Below are positions 45,175-54,112 of a stretch of DNA of 64,000 nucleotides, piece after piece. The stretch's first letter is position 1. Each line of letters starts with the position of its first letter. Below the pieces are notes generated by a model. The model was not told the DNA's origin, ran no database searches, and saw nothing but the letters and a program-made list of their open reading frames with translations. Source of the DNA: Mesorhizobium sp. B2-4-15 (GTDB taxonomy: Bacteria; Pseudomonadota; Alphaproteobacteria; Rhizobiales; Rhizobiaceae); NCBI RefSeq assembly GCF_006658505.1, contig NZ_VFUZ01000006.1:62001-126000 (forward strand), read 5' to 3'. Made by a program: the position numbers and the translations under genes.

Positions 45175-45507
45175 ATGAAACGGCGTCTGATGCTCGCCAG
45201 CAGCGCTATCGTGCTGGCCGCCGCGAGCGGGATTTCATTCACTTCCATCGCCGATGCGGCGGCTGTCAGGTACCACTTTGTCCATACCGCGGTTCATCGC
45301 CACAACGGACATCGGTACGTCGTCCAACGGCAACATCGAAACCCTCACGTGTGGGTTGGCGGCGGTTGGACCGGCGACAATTGGACCGGCGACAATGGCT
45401 GGATGGACAGCTACTACAATGGCTACGGCAGCTACCATGGATTCGTCGGCGACTTTTGCGGAACCATCGAATGGACGCTCGGCTTGTGCGGTCCCCACGG
45501 TCCTTGA
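45175..45507 (+). CDS. Small secreted His/Gly/Trp-rich protein
   Basis: The 110-aa protein has a clear signal peptide (MKRRLMLASSAIVLAAASGI, cleavage near ADA/AAV), a basic His/Arg-rich stretch (HTAVHRHNGHRYVVQRQHRN), a short repeat WTGDNWTGDNGWMDSYYNGY and two C-terminal cysteines (FCGTIEWTLGLCG), which could form a disulfide. The mature chain is about 83 aa. It matches no family I can name. The start is preceded by GGAGG at 45160-45170. It is convergent with the ABC ATPase gene. Confidence 0.7.
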   Translation: MKRRLMLASSAIVLAAASGISFTSIADAAAVRYHFVHTAVHRHNGHRYVVQRQHRNPHVWVGGGWTGDNWTGDNGWMDSYYNGYGSYHGFVGDFCGTIEWTLGLCGPHGP

Positions 45508-45552
45508 CCCCTGATCCCCAGAGCACCGGCAGTTGACCAGAGTCGGGCGATG

Positions 45553-46335
45553 CTATGCCATTTCGGGACGCCTTGACGCCTCGCGGATTGCCTTGTGCAC
45601 GTCGCGCTGCAAGTCCATGAAAGCCGGGGTTTCCATCACTTCTTCCCGGCGCGGGCGCTCGATGCCGACGTTGAACGTCTTCATGATGCGCCCCGGACCG
45701 ATCCCCATCACGACGATCCGGTCCGACAGGTAGACGGCCTCCTCAACATCGTGCGTGACGAAGAGCACGGTCAGCCTGTGTTCCTCCCAAATCTGGGTGA
45801 GAAGTTCCTGCATCTGATGCCGGGTCAAGGCATCGAGCGCGCCAAAAGGCTCGTCCATCAGGAGCATCTTCGGCCGATAGGAAAGCGCACGCGCAATGGC
45901 GACGCGCTGTTTCATGCCGCCCGACAATTCGGACGGATAGCGGTCCGCACTCTGCGACAGCTTGACGAGGTCGAGATGCTTGAGCGCGATCTCGCGGCAA
46001 GCCGACCGGTCATAGCCGGCGGCCTTGAGGGCAAACTCGATGTTCTGCCGCGCCGTCAGCCAGGGAAGCAGCGTGTAGGACTGGAAGACGACGCCACGGT
46101 CGAGACCCGGCTGCAGGATCGGCGCACCGTCGATGCTGAGTTCGCCGGCGTCGAAGTCCTGCAGTCCGGCCACGATCGACAGCAACGTGCTCTTGCCGCA
46201 ACCCGATATGCCGACAAGCGAGACGAACTCGTTGTCGGCTAGATCAAGATTGATGTCGCGCAGCACTTCCGTGCGCCGCTCTCCCGTGCCGAAGCTCTTG
46301 TGGAGGCCCGCGATCCGCAACTTGGGAGCATTCAT
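45553..46335 (-). CDS. ABC transporter ATP-binding protein (SsuB/TauB type)
   Basis: The 260-aa ATPase has Walker A GISGCGKS, signature LSGGMKQR, Walker B LLMDEPFGALD and switch VTHDVEEA. That DEPFGALD pattern is typical of nitrate/sulfonate/taurine transporters. It is the last gene of an SBP-permease-ATPase unit. Its 3' end is 45 bp from the convergent small secreted protein gene. Confidence 0.88.
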   Translation of the reverse strand: MNAPKLRIAGLHKSFGTGERRTEVLRDINLDLADNEFVSLVGISGCGKSTLLSIVAGLQDFDAGELSIDGAPILQPGLDRGVVFQSYTLLPWLTARQNIEFALKAAGYDRSACREIALKHLDLVKLSQSADRYPSELSGGMKQRVAIARALSYRPKMLLMDEPFGALDALTRHQMQELLTQIWEEHRLTVLFVTHDVEEAVYLSDRIVVMGIGPGRIMKTFNVGIERPRREEVMETPAFMDLQRDVHKAIREASRRPEMA

Positions 46336-46345
46336 CGGCTGTTCC

Positions 46346-47221
46346 TCATTGCGGATGACCTTCCTGCCGGAACAGCACCTTTTCCAGTGCCTTCATCACC
46401 TGGTCGGTGATGAGACCGAGGACACCCAGGAGCAGGATGTAGCCGATGATGGTGTTGGTCTGGAAATAGCGTTGCGACACGGTGATGCGATAACCCAGGC
46501 CGGACGTCGCGGCGACAAGCTCGGCCAGCACCAGCCAGGTCCAGGCCCAGCCCAGGCTGATGCGTAGCGTATCCCAGATGCCGGGCAAGGCGCTAGGAAC
46601 GACGATGCGCGTCAGGATCTTGCGGTCCGGCAGGCCGAGCGTGCGGCCGAGGCCGATGAAGTCGGCGGGCACCCGTTTTACATTGTCCATGATCATCAGC
46701 ACCTGCTGGAAGAAGGTGCCGATGAAGATGATCAGGAATTTCTGCGTATCGCCGGTGCCCGCCCAAAGGATGGAGAGCGGCACGAAAGCGACAACCGGCA
46801 TGTAGCGGATGAAATCCACCAGCGGCTCGATGCCCGCTTCCCAGGAGCGGAAACTGCCGATCAGCACGCCGATCGGGATCGACAGCGCCGAGGCGATAAG
46901 AAAGCCGATGGAAATGCGGTAGATCGAGGCCCTGAGGTCCAGCCACAGGGTCCCGTCAGCGACGAGCTTGGCGATCTGGGTCGCAACGCTGCCGGGCGAC
47001 GGCAGGAAGATGGGTTTCACCCATCCCAGGCCGGTTGCCGCCCACCAGGCGAGGCCAAGCCCGACAAAAACGGCCACCGCTATCATCAGGAAACGCGACC
47101 TGGCGATGGGCACGCCGATCCCGGAAGATCGGCGGCGTTTTGCCTGTTTCGTGACCGGCCCTGGCGCGGAGCGAGCCAAGCCGGTTTTCGCGGGCGGCTC
47201 CGCGGACATCTGTGTCACCAC
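46346..47221 (-). CDS. ABC transporter permease (SsuC/TauC type)
   Basis: The 291-aa protein has a hydrophilic basic N-terminus of about 45 residues (TKQAKRRRSSGIG) and six hydrophobic segments, with the coupling loop GLGRTLGLPDRKILTRIVVP. The start could be GTG 47221, GTG 47218 or ATG 47209; the sequence does not decide. It follows the binding-protein gene by 17 bp and precedes the ATPase by 11 bp. Confidence 0.85.
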   Translation of the reverse strand: MVTQMSAEPPAKTGLARSAPGPVTKQAKRRRSSGIGVPIARSRFLMIAVAVFVGLGLAWWAATGLGWVKPIFLPSPGSVATQIAKLVADGTLWLDLRASIYRISIGFLIASALSIPIGVLIGSFRSWEAGIEPLVDFIRYMPVVAFVPLSILWAGTGDTQKFLIIFIGTFFQQVLMIMDNVKRVPADFIGLGRTLGLPDRKILTRIVVPSALPGIWDTLRISLGWAWTWLVLAELVAATSGLGYRITVSQRYFQTNTIIGYILLLGVLGLITDQVMKALEKVLFRQEGHPQ

Positions 47222-47237
47222 CGCGATCCGGCCCTCG

Positions 47238-48248
47238 TCATTGCGCCGCCTTGACGAAGGACGGGTCGATCATCTGCTCCGGCATCACATCGGCCTGCAG
47301 CAGCTTGGCATTCTTGGCGGCCGCCTCGACATCGGCGAACGTCTTGGTGGTAAAATCGCCGGTGAGCGCCGTCTTGTTCTCGGCCAGGGAGTAGTAGCGC
47401 ACGCCGTCGAAAGCGGTGTTGAGATCCTTGACATCAGAGCCGACCGCCTTGGCGATGATGGCGCGGCCGCCGGGTGTGTCGGCATTGTAATCCTTCAGCG
47501 CGGCGTCCCAGGTCTTGATCATGGCCAGCACCTGCCCGGGCCGCGACTTGATCACATCGTCGCGCACCACCAGCACGTCGCTGATCAGGCCGGGATCCTC
47601 GCCGGCGGTGAACAGCAGCTTGACATCCTTGTTCTGTGCCATGGCGACGGTGAGATACGGCTCGTAGGTGACGGAGACCGGCACGCGGCCCGCAATCAAT
47701 GCGCCGCCGGCATCGGCGGCGGGCATCGGAACCGGCTGGATGTCGGCCACCGACATGCCGTTCCTGGCAAGTGCGTATTTGAGCAGGATGTCGCTCGTCG
47801 TCCCCTCCTCGAAAGCGACCTGTTTGCCCTTGAGGTCCTTGATGGAGGTGACATCCTTGCCGGCGATGATGGCGTCGGCTGTCATGGAGACATCGAGCAG
47901 CAGCACGATCTTCACGGGCAGGCCGGCCGCCACCATGCCCATGGCCGTGTGGGTCGCGATGTTGGCGGCATCGAGCTGGCCGCTTGCCAGCGCCGCGTTG
48001 ATGTCCTTGTCTTCGGCGAAATTGACGATCTGGACATCCGGCAGGCCATTGGTCTTGAACAGGCCCTTGGCGTCAGCAACATGCCACTGGCCATATCCAA
48101 GCCAGGGCTCGATGCCGATCTTGAACGATCCAGCCTCGGGCGTCGTGGGAATGGCCGCATCGGCGGCACGGGCCGCGGGGGCGGCGGCGAGCCCGATGGC
48201 GGCGGCCATCACGAGCGCGCGAAATTGTCCTGTTAGGTTACGCATCAT
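47238..48248 (-). CDS. ABC transporter substrate-binding protein (NMT1/SsuA/TauA-like)
   Basis: The 336-aa protein has a signal peptide (MMRNLTGQFRALVMAAAIGL, cleavage after ARAAD) and a NitT/TauT-type body (FKIGIEPWLGYGQWHVADAK, SGQLDAANIATHTAMGMVAA). The ribosome site AGGGGAACAG precedes it. Proteins of this class bind sulfonates, nitrate or thiamine precursors. Given the dehydrogenase set nearby, a sulfonate is the favoured substrate (inference). A GntR-type site lies about 170 bp upstream. Confidence 0.85.
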   Translation of the reverse strand: MMRNLTGQFRALVMAAAIGLAAAPAARAADAAIPTTPEAGSFKIGIEPWLGYGQWHVADAKGLFKTNGLPDVQIVNFAEDKDINAALASGQLDAANIATHTAMGMVAAGLPVKIVLLLDVSMTADAIIAGKDVTSIKDLKGKQVAFEEGTTSDILLKYALARNGMSVADIQPVPMPAADAGGALIAGRVPVSVTYEPYLTVAMAQNKDVKLLFTAGEDPGLISDVLVVRDDVIKSRPGQVLAMIKTWDAALKDYNADTPGGRAIIAKAVGSDVKDLNTAFDGVRYYSLAENKTALTGDFTTKTFADVEAAAKNAKLLQADVMPEQMIDPSFVKAAQ

Positions 48249-48413
48249 CTCTGTTCCCCTTGATGATCAGACCGCTTTTTCAACCTGGCGTTCGGTCTGG
48301 TGAGATTGCGGGTCTCTGCTCTTGCGGCACTGTGCCTCGGCGTCTTGCCCGCCACTTCATGATGAAGTGCCGGGATATTTCAGCGTCAGCGCAAGCGGAT
48401 GTCAAGGCTAAAA

Positions 48414-48432
48414 TACATACATGCATATACAA
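48414..48432. promoter_or_regulatory. Candidate GntR (HutC-type) operator upstream of the binding-protein gene
   Basis: TACATACATGCATATACAA at 48414-48432 is AT-rich in a GC-rich gap and contains CATATACAA (48424-48432), the unit that occurs twice at 53937-53955. It shares ACATAC with 49848-49853. It lies in the 245-bp region between the transporter gene and the kinase gene's 3' end. Confidence 0.5.
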
Positions 48433-48494
48433 GTTGGAGTGACTCAACTTCCGCTATGACCGGGCGCATCCACCCGCCGCTCCGCGATACCGGT

Positions 48495-49787
48495 TCATGC
48501 TCTTTCAGGATCGATAAGGTCGAAGAAACCGGTCACCCGATCGGCCCCGTCACCGGGCTCGCTGCCAACCATGACCGCGACCGAAAAGGCAATGAGAGAG
48601 GAGACCGGCGTGTGACTGCGCGCGCCGGCCCGCAGGTTCATGACCAGGGTCGGCGACAGGAAAAGCCCTGAGCGCAGGACCGCCCGCCAATCCGCCGGAA
48701 GCATGCCGCGTTGTTTGAGTTCCAGCAGCAGTGGCCGCCACAGCGCCGTCGCCTTGACCTCCAGCAGGTCGCGGCGAACCGGGCTCAGGTCCCAGTCCGT
48801 GTCGACATGGAAGAGGTTTCCCTTCAGCCGCGCCCGCGCATGGAAAACATCGGTCGCGATGGCCGGATCGTAGAGCCAGAACGGATGGGCGAAGATGTTG
48901 TGGAACGTCGCCTTTACCTCCGCCAGCAGTGTCGGAATGTGCGAGCCGGCAAAGGCGGGATCGAAGAAGGAGAGTTCCGCCCTCCCCGCTTTTTCAGTGT
49001 ACCAGACATTGGCGTTGTGGGCGTCGCCATGCGCGACCACGCCGCCGGCATCGGCAAGCCGGTCCGGCCGCAAGCGCGCCGCCGCTGCGTCGAAAAGCTC
49101 GCCGACACTGTTGGTGTAACGCTGGCCGTTAATGACAAATTTCAGCCGGGAGAACTGACCCCAGTCGAGCTCCACGCCCGGAAAGACAAAGGGCTTGCCG
49201 ACGTAGAAATCGGCAAGCCGGCCGCCAGGCGACGACCGTGTATCGGCGTCGATCAGCCGTTCGTAAAACAGCCGGTGGATAGGCTCCGCCGACACCTGCG
49301 CGACGGTCACGGGATGCAGCGTCTCGAGATAGACCTCGAGCAGCCTGGCGGACAGGTCGCGCTCTGCAAGAACCGCCTCGCGCCGCTTGCCGGCGTCGTC
49401 CTGCCTGTCCAGCGCGAACAGCACATCCGAGAATCTCGGATCCATGCGGCGACGATAGACAAGGATCTGCTCGCCGGGCTGGGCGGACATATGGACGGGC
49501 TGGTCGACCGGCAGGCCGGCACGCGATAGGATCTCGGCCCGGTAGTACTCACCTGTCATGCCCTCTTCTCGCTCCTCCTGGTGGAACTTGAAGAAGTAGG
49601 CTTGGCCCTCGCTGTCGAAGAAGCCGTTCAACGAATTGAGGCTGTATTTGTCGATGTTGATGCGAACGTTGCTGGGACTCATCGCGAACAGGTCGCCCAG
49701 CAAGGACGACAGCGCGCGCTGCGCCTCGCCGACATCGTGCTGCGCAAGAGCCCGGATCCGCGCCGTGCGGCTCGGTGTCACCGTCAT
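48495..49787 (-). CDS. APH-fold kinase-like protein of unknown substrate
   Basis: The 430-aa protein has the aminoglycoside-phosphotransferase/choline-kinase catalytic loop HGDAHNAN (residues 253-260) and a metal-binding Asp in SFFDPAFAG (D276), preceded by an N-lobe with YFFKFHQEE (a likely ATP-lysine at K68). Such kinases phosphorylate small hydroxyl compounds. It is on the same strand as the sulfonate-type transporter and has its own candidate GntR site upstream. The start at 49787 has AAGGGACGACCG before it. I cannot name the substrate. Confidence 0.75.
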   Translation of the reverse strand: MTVTPSRTARIRALAQHDVGEAQRALSSLLGDLFAMSPSNVRINIDKYSLNSLNGFFDSEGQAYFFKFHQEEREEGMTGEYYRAEILSRAGLPVDQPVHMSAQPGEQILVYRRRMDPRFSDVLFALDRQDDAGKRREAVLAERDLSARLLEVYLETLHPVTVAQVSAEPIHRLFYERLIDADTRSSPGGRLADFYVGKPFVFPGVELDWGQFSRLKFVINGQRYTNSVGELFDAAAARLRPDRLADAGGVVAHGDAHNANVWYTEKAGRAELSFFDPAFAGSHIPTLLAEVKATFHNIFAHPFWLYDPAIATDVFHARARLKGNLFHVDTDWDLSPVRRDLLEVKATALWRPLLLELKQRGMLPADWRAVLRSGLFLSPTLVMNLRAGARSHTPVSSLIAFSVAVMVGSEPGDGADRVTGFFDLIDPERA

Positions 49788-49842
49788 CGGTCGTCCCTTC
49801 CAGCCGGTCCGCCCGCCAGGCGCGAAGCGGCTCTTATCAAGA

Positions 49843-49856
49843 CATGTACATACATC
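49843..49856. promoter_or_regulatory. Candidate GntR operator upstream of the kinase gene
   Basis: CATGTACATACATC at 49843-49856 resembles the site at 48414 (shared ACATACAT). It is 56-69 bp upstream of the kinase start and just beyond the 3' end of the gntR gene. HutC-type GntR proteins bind CTTGTATNTACAAG-like sequences, which fits. Confidence 0.45.
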
Positions 49857-49895
49857 AGCAACGAAAACTCCGCGGCGCGCATTCACTTGTCGATT

Positions 49896-50627
49896 TCAGC
49901 TGGTTCTGGAGGGGGAATACCGGCTGCCTAGCGAATAGCGGCTGCCGGCATAGGTCAGCTTGCTGATCGTTGCCACGACCGCGCCCGTCCATGTGCGGCG
50001 GTGCAGGAGAAGGCAGCAACTGCCGACATCGATGCCGAGATGCTGCGCTGTCTCCTTGTCGGCCGGGATCGCGGAGATGATATGCTCGACCTCGGTCACC
50101 GGGGTCTTCTGCATGAGGTAGTCATAGGTCGCCGTCCTGGTGAAGTCCTGCTTGTCGTAGTCGGGTATCAGGCTCGGGTTGACGAAGCGCTCTTCCAGCT
50201 GCACCGGCAGGTCATTCTCGAAATTGACGACGACCGAATGATAGATCGAGGTTCGCTTCGCGAATTCGAATGACAGTGCCAACTCCTTCGTCGGCATGAT
50301 GGTTTCGAGGATGAGGACTTCGGAGCGATGCCGGTTGCCGCGCTCGACGATCTCCGCCGCGATGTTGTTGATCTCGATCAGGGTCGATTGCGGCCGGGGC
50401 GGCGCGATGAACGTTCCGACGCCTTGCAGCCGGATCAGGAATCCCGCCGCGGTAAGTTCTCGCAAGGCCCGGTGAACCGTCATCCGCGACACGCCCAGCG
50501 AGGCCACCAGTTCATTCTCCGATGGCAGCTTGCGATCCTTGCCCCATTTGCCCGTTCCTATGTTGGTCAGGATGTAATCCTTCACCTTCTCGTAAAGGGG
50601 GCTGGCCGTATCGGGCAAATCGATCAT
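49896..50627 (-). CDS. GntR-family regulator, HutC/UTRA type
   Basis: The 243-aa protein has an N-terminal GntR winged helix (SPLYEKVKDYILTNIGTGKW, LPSENELVASLGVSRMTVHR) and a UTRA effector domain (EIVERGNRHRSEVLILETIM, FVNPSLIPDYDKQDFTRT). HutC family members act as repressors with TGTATATACA-type sites. The gene starts 1 nt after the zinc dehydrogenase stop and so is the last gene of the dehydrogenase operon. The C-terminus repeats SRYSLGSRYSPS. Confidence 0.87.
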   Translation of the reverse strand: MIDLPDTASPLYEKVKDYILTNIGTGKWGKDRKLPSENELVASLGVSRMTVHRALRELTAAGFLIRLQGVGTFIAPPRPQSTLIEINNIAAEIVERGNRHRSEVLILETIMPTKELALSFEFAKRTSIYHSVVVNFENDLPVQLEERFVNPSLIPDYDKQDFTRTATYDYLMQKTPVTEVEHIISAIPADKETAQHLGIDVGSCCLLLHRRTWTGAVVATISKLTYAGSRYSLGSRYSPSRTS

Positions 50628-50628
50628 T

Positions 50629-51687
50629 TCAAAAAATCCTTTCCGGCAAACTATCGAAAATCACCGATGCTCGACAGGTTGCCGCAATGCGGATGATTGT
50701 TTTCAGGCCGTCGCTCTGCCCCGCCAGCAGCCGCTCGTAGGCAGCTGGAATATCGTCCAGGCCAATCTCGCGGTCGATCAGGGCCAAAAGCGGTTCACTG
50801 AGCTCACCCAGCATCCGCACGGCGTCGGGCATCTCATCAGCGAAGGCATGGCACCCCAGCAGTGCTATCTCGCGCTCGACCAGAAGATTGGGATCGATGT
50901 CGAGGCAGCCATGGAAGATGCCGACCATCGCCACCGCGCCGCCGGACTCGAGGACGCCGAGCAACTGATTGAATGCGGCGATGCTGCCGGTCGCCTCGAC
51001 GGCCGCCAGCAACGGGGCATTGGCGGTAGCGGCGGCAATGGCTTCGCGGTTGAGCTCGACGATCCTGGCGCCGGTCACCCGCGCCACGCGGGCACAGCGC
51101 GCCTGGTTGCGGTCGGCGACAAGCACGGGGCCGGGAAACGTTCTAGACAGCAGCAGCGCGGCAAAACCGCCGATCGGCCCGCAGCCGACGACCAGCACCG
51201 AGCCTGCCGTCTTCGGCAGGCGCCGCACAGCGTGCAGCGCCACCGCGAGCGGCTCGGCCATCGCCGCGACCCGCTCGTCTAGCGCGGCATCGATGACATG
51301 CAACAGTCGCGCGGGCAGCACCGCCTGTTCGGCAAAGCCGCCGTCGCAGATTTCGCCAACGAAACCCAGCGTGGCGCAGAGATGGCGCCTGCCGGCACGG
51401 CATTGCGCGCACTCCCCGCACCAGAAACGCGAATCGGCCACCACCCTGTCGCCAACGGCAACGGTGTCGACGCCCACGCCGAGCGCGATCACCGTGCCGG
51501 TCAGTTCGTGACCGGCCGTCGAAGGCGAGCGGCTTATCCATTGTCCCGTACGGAAATTGTGCAGATCCGAACCGCAGATGCCGGCGGCATCGACCCTGAG
51601 CTTCACCCAGCCGGCATCCGGAATGCCTGGCGTGGCGATGTCCTCCACACGCAGGTCACCGGGTCCATAGAGTCGTGCCGCCTTCAT
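50629..51687 (-). CDS. Zinc-dependent medium-chain alcohol dehydrogenase
   Basis: The 352-aa protein has the MDR catalytic-zinc pattern (ICGSDLHNF, then GHELTG) and four structural zinc cysteines (CGECAQCRAGRRHLC). The Rossmann motif is VLVVGCGPIGGFAALLLS. Start at 51687 (MKAARLYGPGDLRVEDI) preceded by GTGGAG. It could oxidise a secondary alcohol in the same pathway as the HisD-like enzyme encoded just upstream. Confidence 0.85.
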   Translation of the reverse strand: MKAARLYGPGDLRVEDIATPGIPDAGWVKLRVDAAGICGSDLHNFRTGQWISRSPSTAGHELTGTVIALGVGVDTVAVGDRVVADSRFWCGECAQCRAGRRHLCATLGFVGEICDGGFAEQAVLPARLLHVIDAALDERVAAMAEPLAVALHAVRRLPKTAGSVLVVGCGPIGGFAALLLSRTFPGPVLVADRNQARCARVARVTGARIVELNREAIAAATANAPLLAAVEATGSIAAFNQLLGVLESGGAVAMVGIFHGCLDIDPNLLVEREIALLGCHAFADEMPDAVRMLGELSEPLLALIDREIGLDDIPAAYERLLAGQSDGLKTIIRIAATCRASVIFDSLPERIF

Positions 51688-51702
51688 CGTGATCGTCTCC
51701 AC

Positions 51703-53025
51703 TCAACCGGCGAGATAGCGGTCGCGGATCTCCGAGACCGCGTTTTCGTGGGAGCTGAAGCCCTCGTAGCGGGCGAGCCTGCGGGCATGCTGCGCCAACT
51801 CGGGATAGGCGGCCGAAGTGACATAGCCGACCGACGAACGCTTGACGAAATCGGTCACCGAGAGCGGCCCATAGGTCCGCGCCCAACGGCTGGTCGGCAG
51901 CACCGCGTTCGGCCCAAGGACGAAGTTGGCGAGGGTCACCGGCGTGTGCGGGCCCATGAGGATTTCGGCCGCCTCGGTGATGTGCCCGAGATGCGCGAAA
52001 GGCTCGGTCGACAGGATCTCGAGATGTTCGGGCGCATAATCGTTGATGAAGCGGTAGCTCTCTTCCAGCGAGGCGGTCAGCACGATGCCGCCGCGTTTTC
52101 CCGTCAGCACCGCGCGCGAAAACTCCACACGCTGTTCGGTCATCCGCGACCAGTGCTGGGGGATCGCGGCCAAGGCGGCCTCGGCAACCTTGCGGCTGTG
52201 CGTCACCAGATAGGCCGAGGAATCCGGCCCGTGCTCGGCCTCGATCAGCAGATCGAGCGCGGCAAGGCCGCCGTCGACGCTGTCATCGGCAAAGATGATG
52301 GCTTCCGACGGACCGGCCGGCAGACCCGTATTGATGATCGAGGACAGAACGCTCTTGGCCGCCACCACCCATGGGCTGCCGGGACCGACGATCTTCAGCG
52401 CCGGTTTCACCGTTTCGGTGCCGTAGGCGACGGCGGCGACGGCCTGGGCGCCGCCGCATTTGTACACCGTGTGCACGCCGGCCAGGCGAGCAGCGACAAG
52501 CGTGGCCGCATCCACGGAACCGTCCGATGTTGGCGGCGTCACGATCGCGATCTGCGGCACGCCGGCAATGACAGCCGGAACCGAGGTCATCATCGTCACC
52601 GACGGGAAAGCACCCTTGCCGCGCGGCACATAAAGCGCGACGGAGGCGATCGGCGTGTACCTGTCGCCGGCATAGGCGCCTGGCCGCACTTCCTTGAGCC
52701 ACATCGTGTCCGGCCTCTGCTCCTCATGGAAATGCCTGATGTTCTCGATGCCGAAGCGGATGCTCTCGACGACATCCTTCTCGACCTTGTCGAATGCCGC
52801 GTCGAACTCGGCTTCCGACACCTTCAGTCCGCCTGCGGCCACATCGGCCTTGTCGAGTTCCCTGGCGAAGCGGATCAGGGCGGCGTCACCTTCGTCCCTG
52901 ACCGCCTGGATGATCGGACGGACCTTTTCGACGAAGACCGACAGGTCGGCCTCGGCGCGCTTCAGCAGGCTGGCTCGCTGGGTGGCATCGAGGGATGACA
53001 GATCGTGGAAGCTGATGTCGGGCAT
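51703..53025 (-). CDS. Histidinol-dehydrogenase-family protein, probable sulfopropanediol dehydrogenase (HpsN-like)
   Basis: The 440-aa protein is homologous to HisD along its length: [34 protein letters not shown], the zinc-ligand region [12 protein letters not shown] and the catalytic Glu/His in [11 protein letters not shown]. It is not in a his operon; it is between an SDR and a zinc dehydrogenase and near an SsuABC-type transporter, the setting of HpsN, which oxidises 2,3-dihydroxypropane-1-sulfonate to sulfolactate. HpsN is therefore the best guess, but no sulfolactate-degrading genes (suyAB, comC) are in the window. Confidence 0.75.
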   Translation of the reverse strand: MPDISFHDLSSLDATQRASLLKRAEADLSVFVEKVRPIIQAVRDEGDAALIRFARELDKADVAAGGLKVSEAEFDAAFDKVEKDVVESIRFGIENIRHFHEEQRPDTMWLKEVRPGAYAGDRYTPIASVALYVPRGKGAFPSVTMMTSVPAVIAGVPQIAIVTPPTSDGSVDAATLVAARLAGVHTVYKCGGAQAVAAVAYGTETVKPALKIVGPGSPWVVAAKSVLSSIINTGLPAGPSEAIIFADDSVDGGLAALDLLIEAEHGPDSSAYLVTHSRKVAEAALAAIPQHWSRMTEQRVEFSRAVLTGKRGGIVLTASLEESYRFINDYAPEHLEILSTEPFAHLGHITEAAEILMGPHTPVTLANFVLGPNAVLPTSRWARTYGPLSVTDFVKRSSVGYVTSAAYPELAQHARRLARYEGFSSHENAVSEIRDRYLAG

Positions 53026-53107
53026 GGGTATTCACCTTCTGTTGGAACGCAACGTGCCGGCCGGTCACATTGCGGAAGACCTTGATTTCAACCTGTGGCG
53101 AGCCGCC

Positions 53108-53881
53108 TCAAATCGATGCCAGGAAGCCGCCATCCACTGGAATGGACTGGCCGGTTATGTAGGCCGACGCATCCGAGGCGAGGAACACGGCGATGCCGTG
53201 CAGGTCGCGCAGATCGCCGAAACGGTGCTGCGGGATCTTGGCGAGCATGGATTGCTGCCAGGCTTCGTTGCTGTAGAAAACATCCGTCATCGCGGTCCTG
53301 AAGTAGCCAGGAGCGATGGCGTTGACCCTGATGCCGAGATCGGCCCACTCCGCCGCCAGAGCCCGGGTCATGCCGAGCAGGCCCGACTTCGACGAGCCAT
53401 AGGGCACCGCGGTGGGAATCCCGACTTCGGAGGTCAGCGAGCAGAGATTGATGATCGCGCCGGACCGTCCGGCGTCGCGCATCTGCCGTGCGGCGGCCTG
53501 GGCACAGAAGAAGGCTCCCTTGAGGTTGGTGTCGACGATCCGGTCCCACAGCGCCTCGTCGACATCGAGCGAGGGCCGAACCTCTTCCATCCCGGCATTG
53601 TTGACGAGGATGTCGAGGCCGCCGAGCAGGCCCGCAGCTTCGGCGGTGGCCGTACGGCAACGGCCGACATCGGTGACGTCGAGAGCAATCGCATGCGCAA
53701 CCCCGCCGGCCGCGCGGATCGCCGCTGTCGTCTCATCGAGCGAGGTGAGGCTACGCGCGGTGACGGCGACGTCGGCGCCGGCAGCACTCAGCGCCTCGGC
53801 GATGCTGCGCCCTATGCCACGGCTGGCTCCGGTGACGAGCGCCTTCCTGCCGGAGAGGTCGAACAGAGAAGCGTTGCGCAT
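53108..53881 (-). CDS. Short-chain dehydrogenase/reductase (classical SDR)
   Basis: The 257-aa protein has the TGxxxGIG motif (ALVTGASRGIGRSIAEAL), NNAG (LDILVNNAGMEEV), the catalytic Ser in NLCSLTSE and YxxxK in PYGSSKSGL. It heads the operon SDR-HisD-zinc dehydrogenase-gntR. Two extra dehydrogenases beside an HpsN-type enzyme are usual in dihydroxypropanesulfonate clusters, where they interconvert the stereoisomers, but other polyols are possible. Confidence 0.87.
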   Translation of the reverse strand: MRNASLFDLSGRKALVTGASRGIGRSIAEALSAAGADVAVTARSLTSLDETTAAIRAAGGVAHAIALDVTDVGRCRTATAEAAGLLGGLDILVNNAGMEEVRPSLDVDEALWDRIVDTNLKGAFFCAQAAARQMRDAGRSGAIINLCSLTSEVGIPTAVPYGSSKSGLLGMTRALAAEWADLGIRVNAIAPGYFRTAMTDVFYSNEAWQQSMLAKIPQHRFGDLRDLHGIAVFLASDASAYITGQSIPVDGGFLASI

Positions 53882-53936
53882 GTGATCCTCCTTGGCCGCT
53901 CCGGTTGCGTCGGGCTAAGACTACCAGAACCACTTA

Positions 53937-53955
53937 CATATACAAGCATATACAA
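53937..53955. promoter_or_regulatory. Candidate GntR operator, two direct repeats, upstream of the SDR operon
   Basis: CATATACAA occurs at 53937-53945 and again at 53947-53955, spaced by exactly 10 bp (one helical turn). It is 56-74 bp upstream of the SDR start. The same unit occurs at 48424-48432. The gntR gene is the last gene of this operon, so autoregulation is likely. Confidence 0.55.
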
Positions 53956-53990
53956 ACGATCTCGTCTGCGATAGTGGTGACGTCGTCCGC

Positions 53991-54022
53991 CGTAGGCGCG
54001 ATCGCACGTAGGCGCGATCGCA
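53991..54022. repeat. 16-bp perfect tandem repeat
   Basis: CGTAGGCGCGATCGCA occurs twice without spacer (53991-54006, 54007-54022) in the region between the SDR promoter and the hisC remnant. Confidence 0.85.
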
Positions 54023-54112
54023 TAATTGGGCTCGCCCGCACGCGACGCCGCGCGGCAATCGTTCAAGGCCTGAACGACGCCAATGATCGGCCGGCCAGGG
54101 AGGAGACCAGAC

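Noticed and set aside
51703..53025. True histidinol dehydrogenase (hisD)
   Set aside because: Despite HisD homology and a hisC remnant 1.1 kb away, there are no other his genes, and the operon partners are an SDR, a zinc dehydrogenase and a HutC-type regulator near a sulfonate-type transporter.
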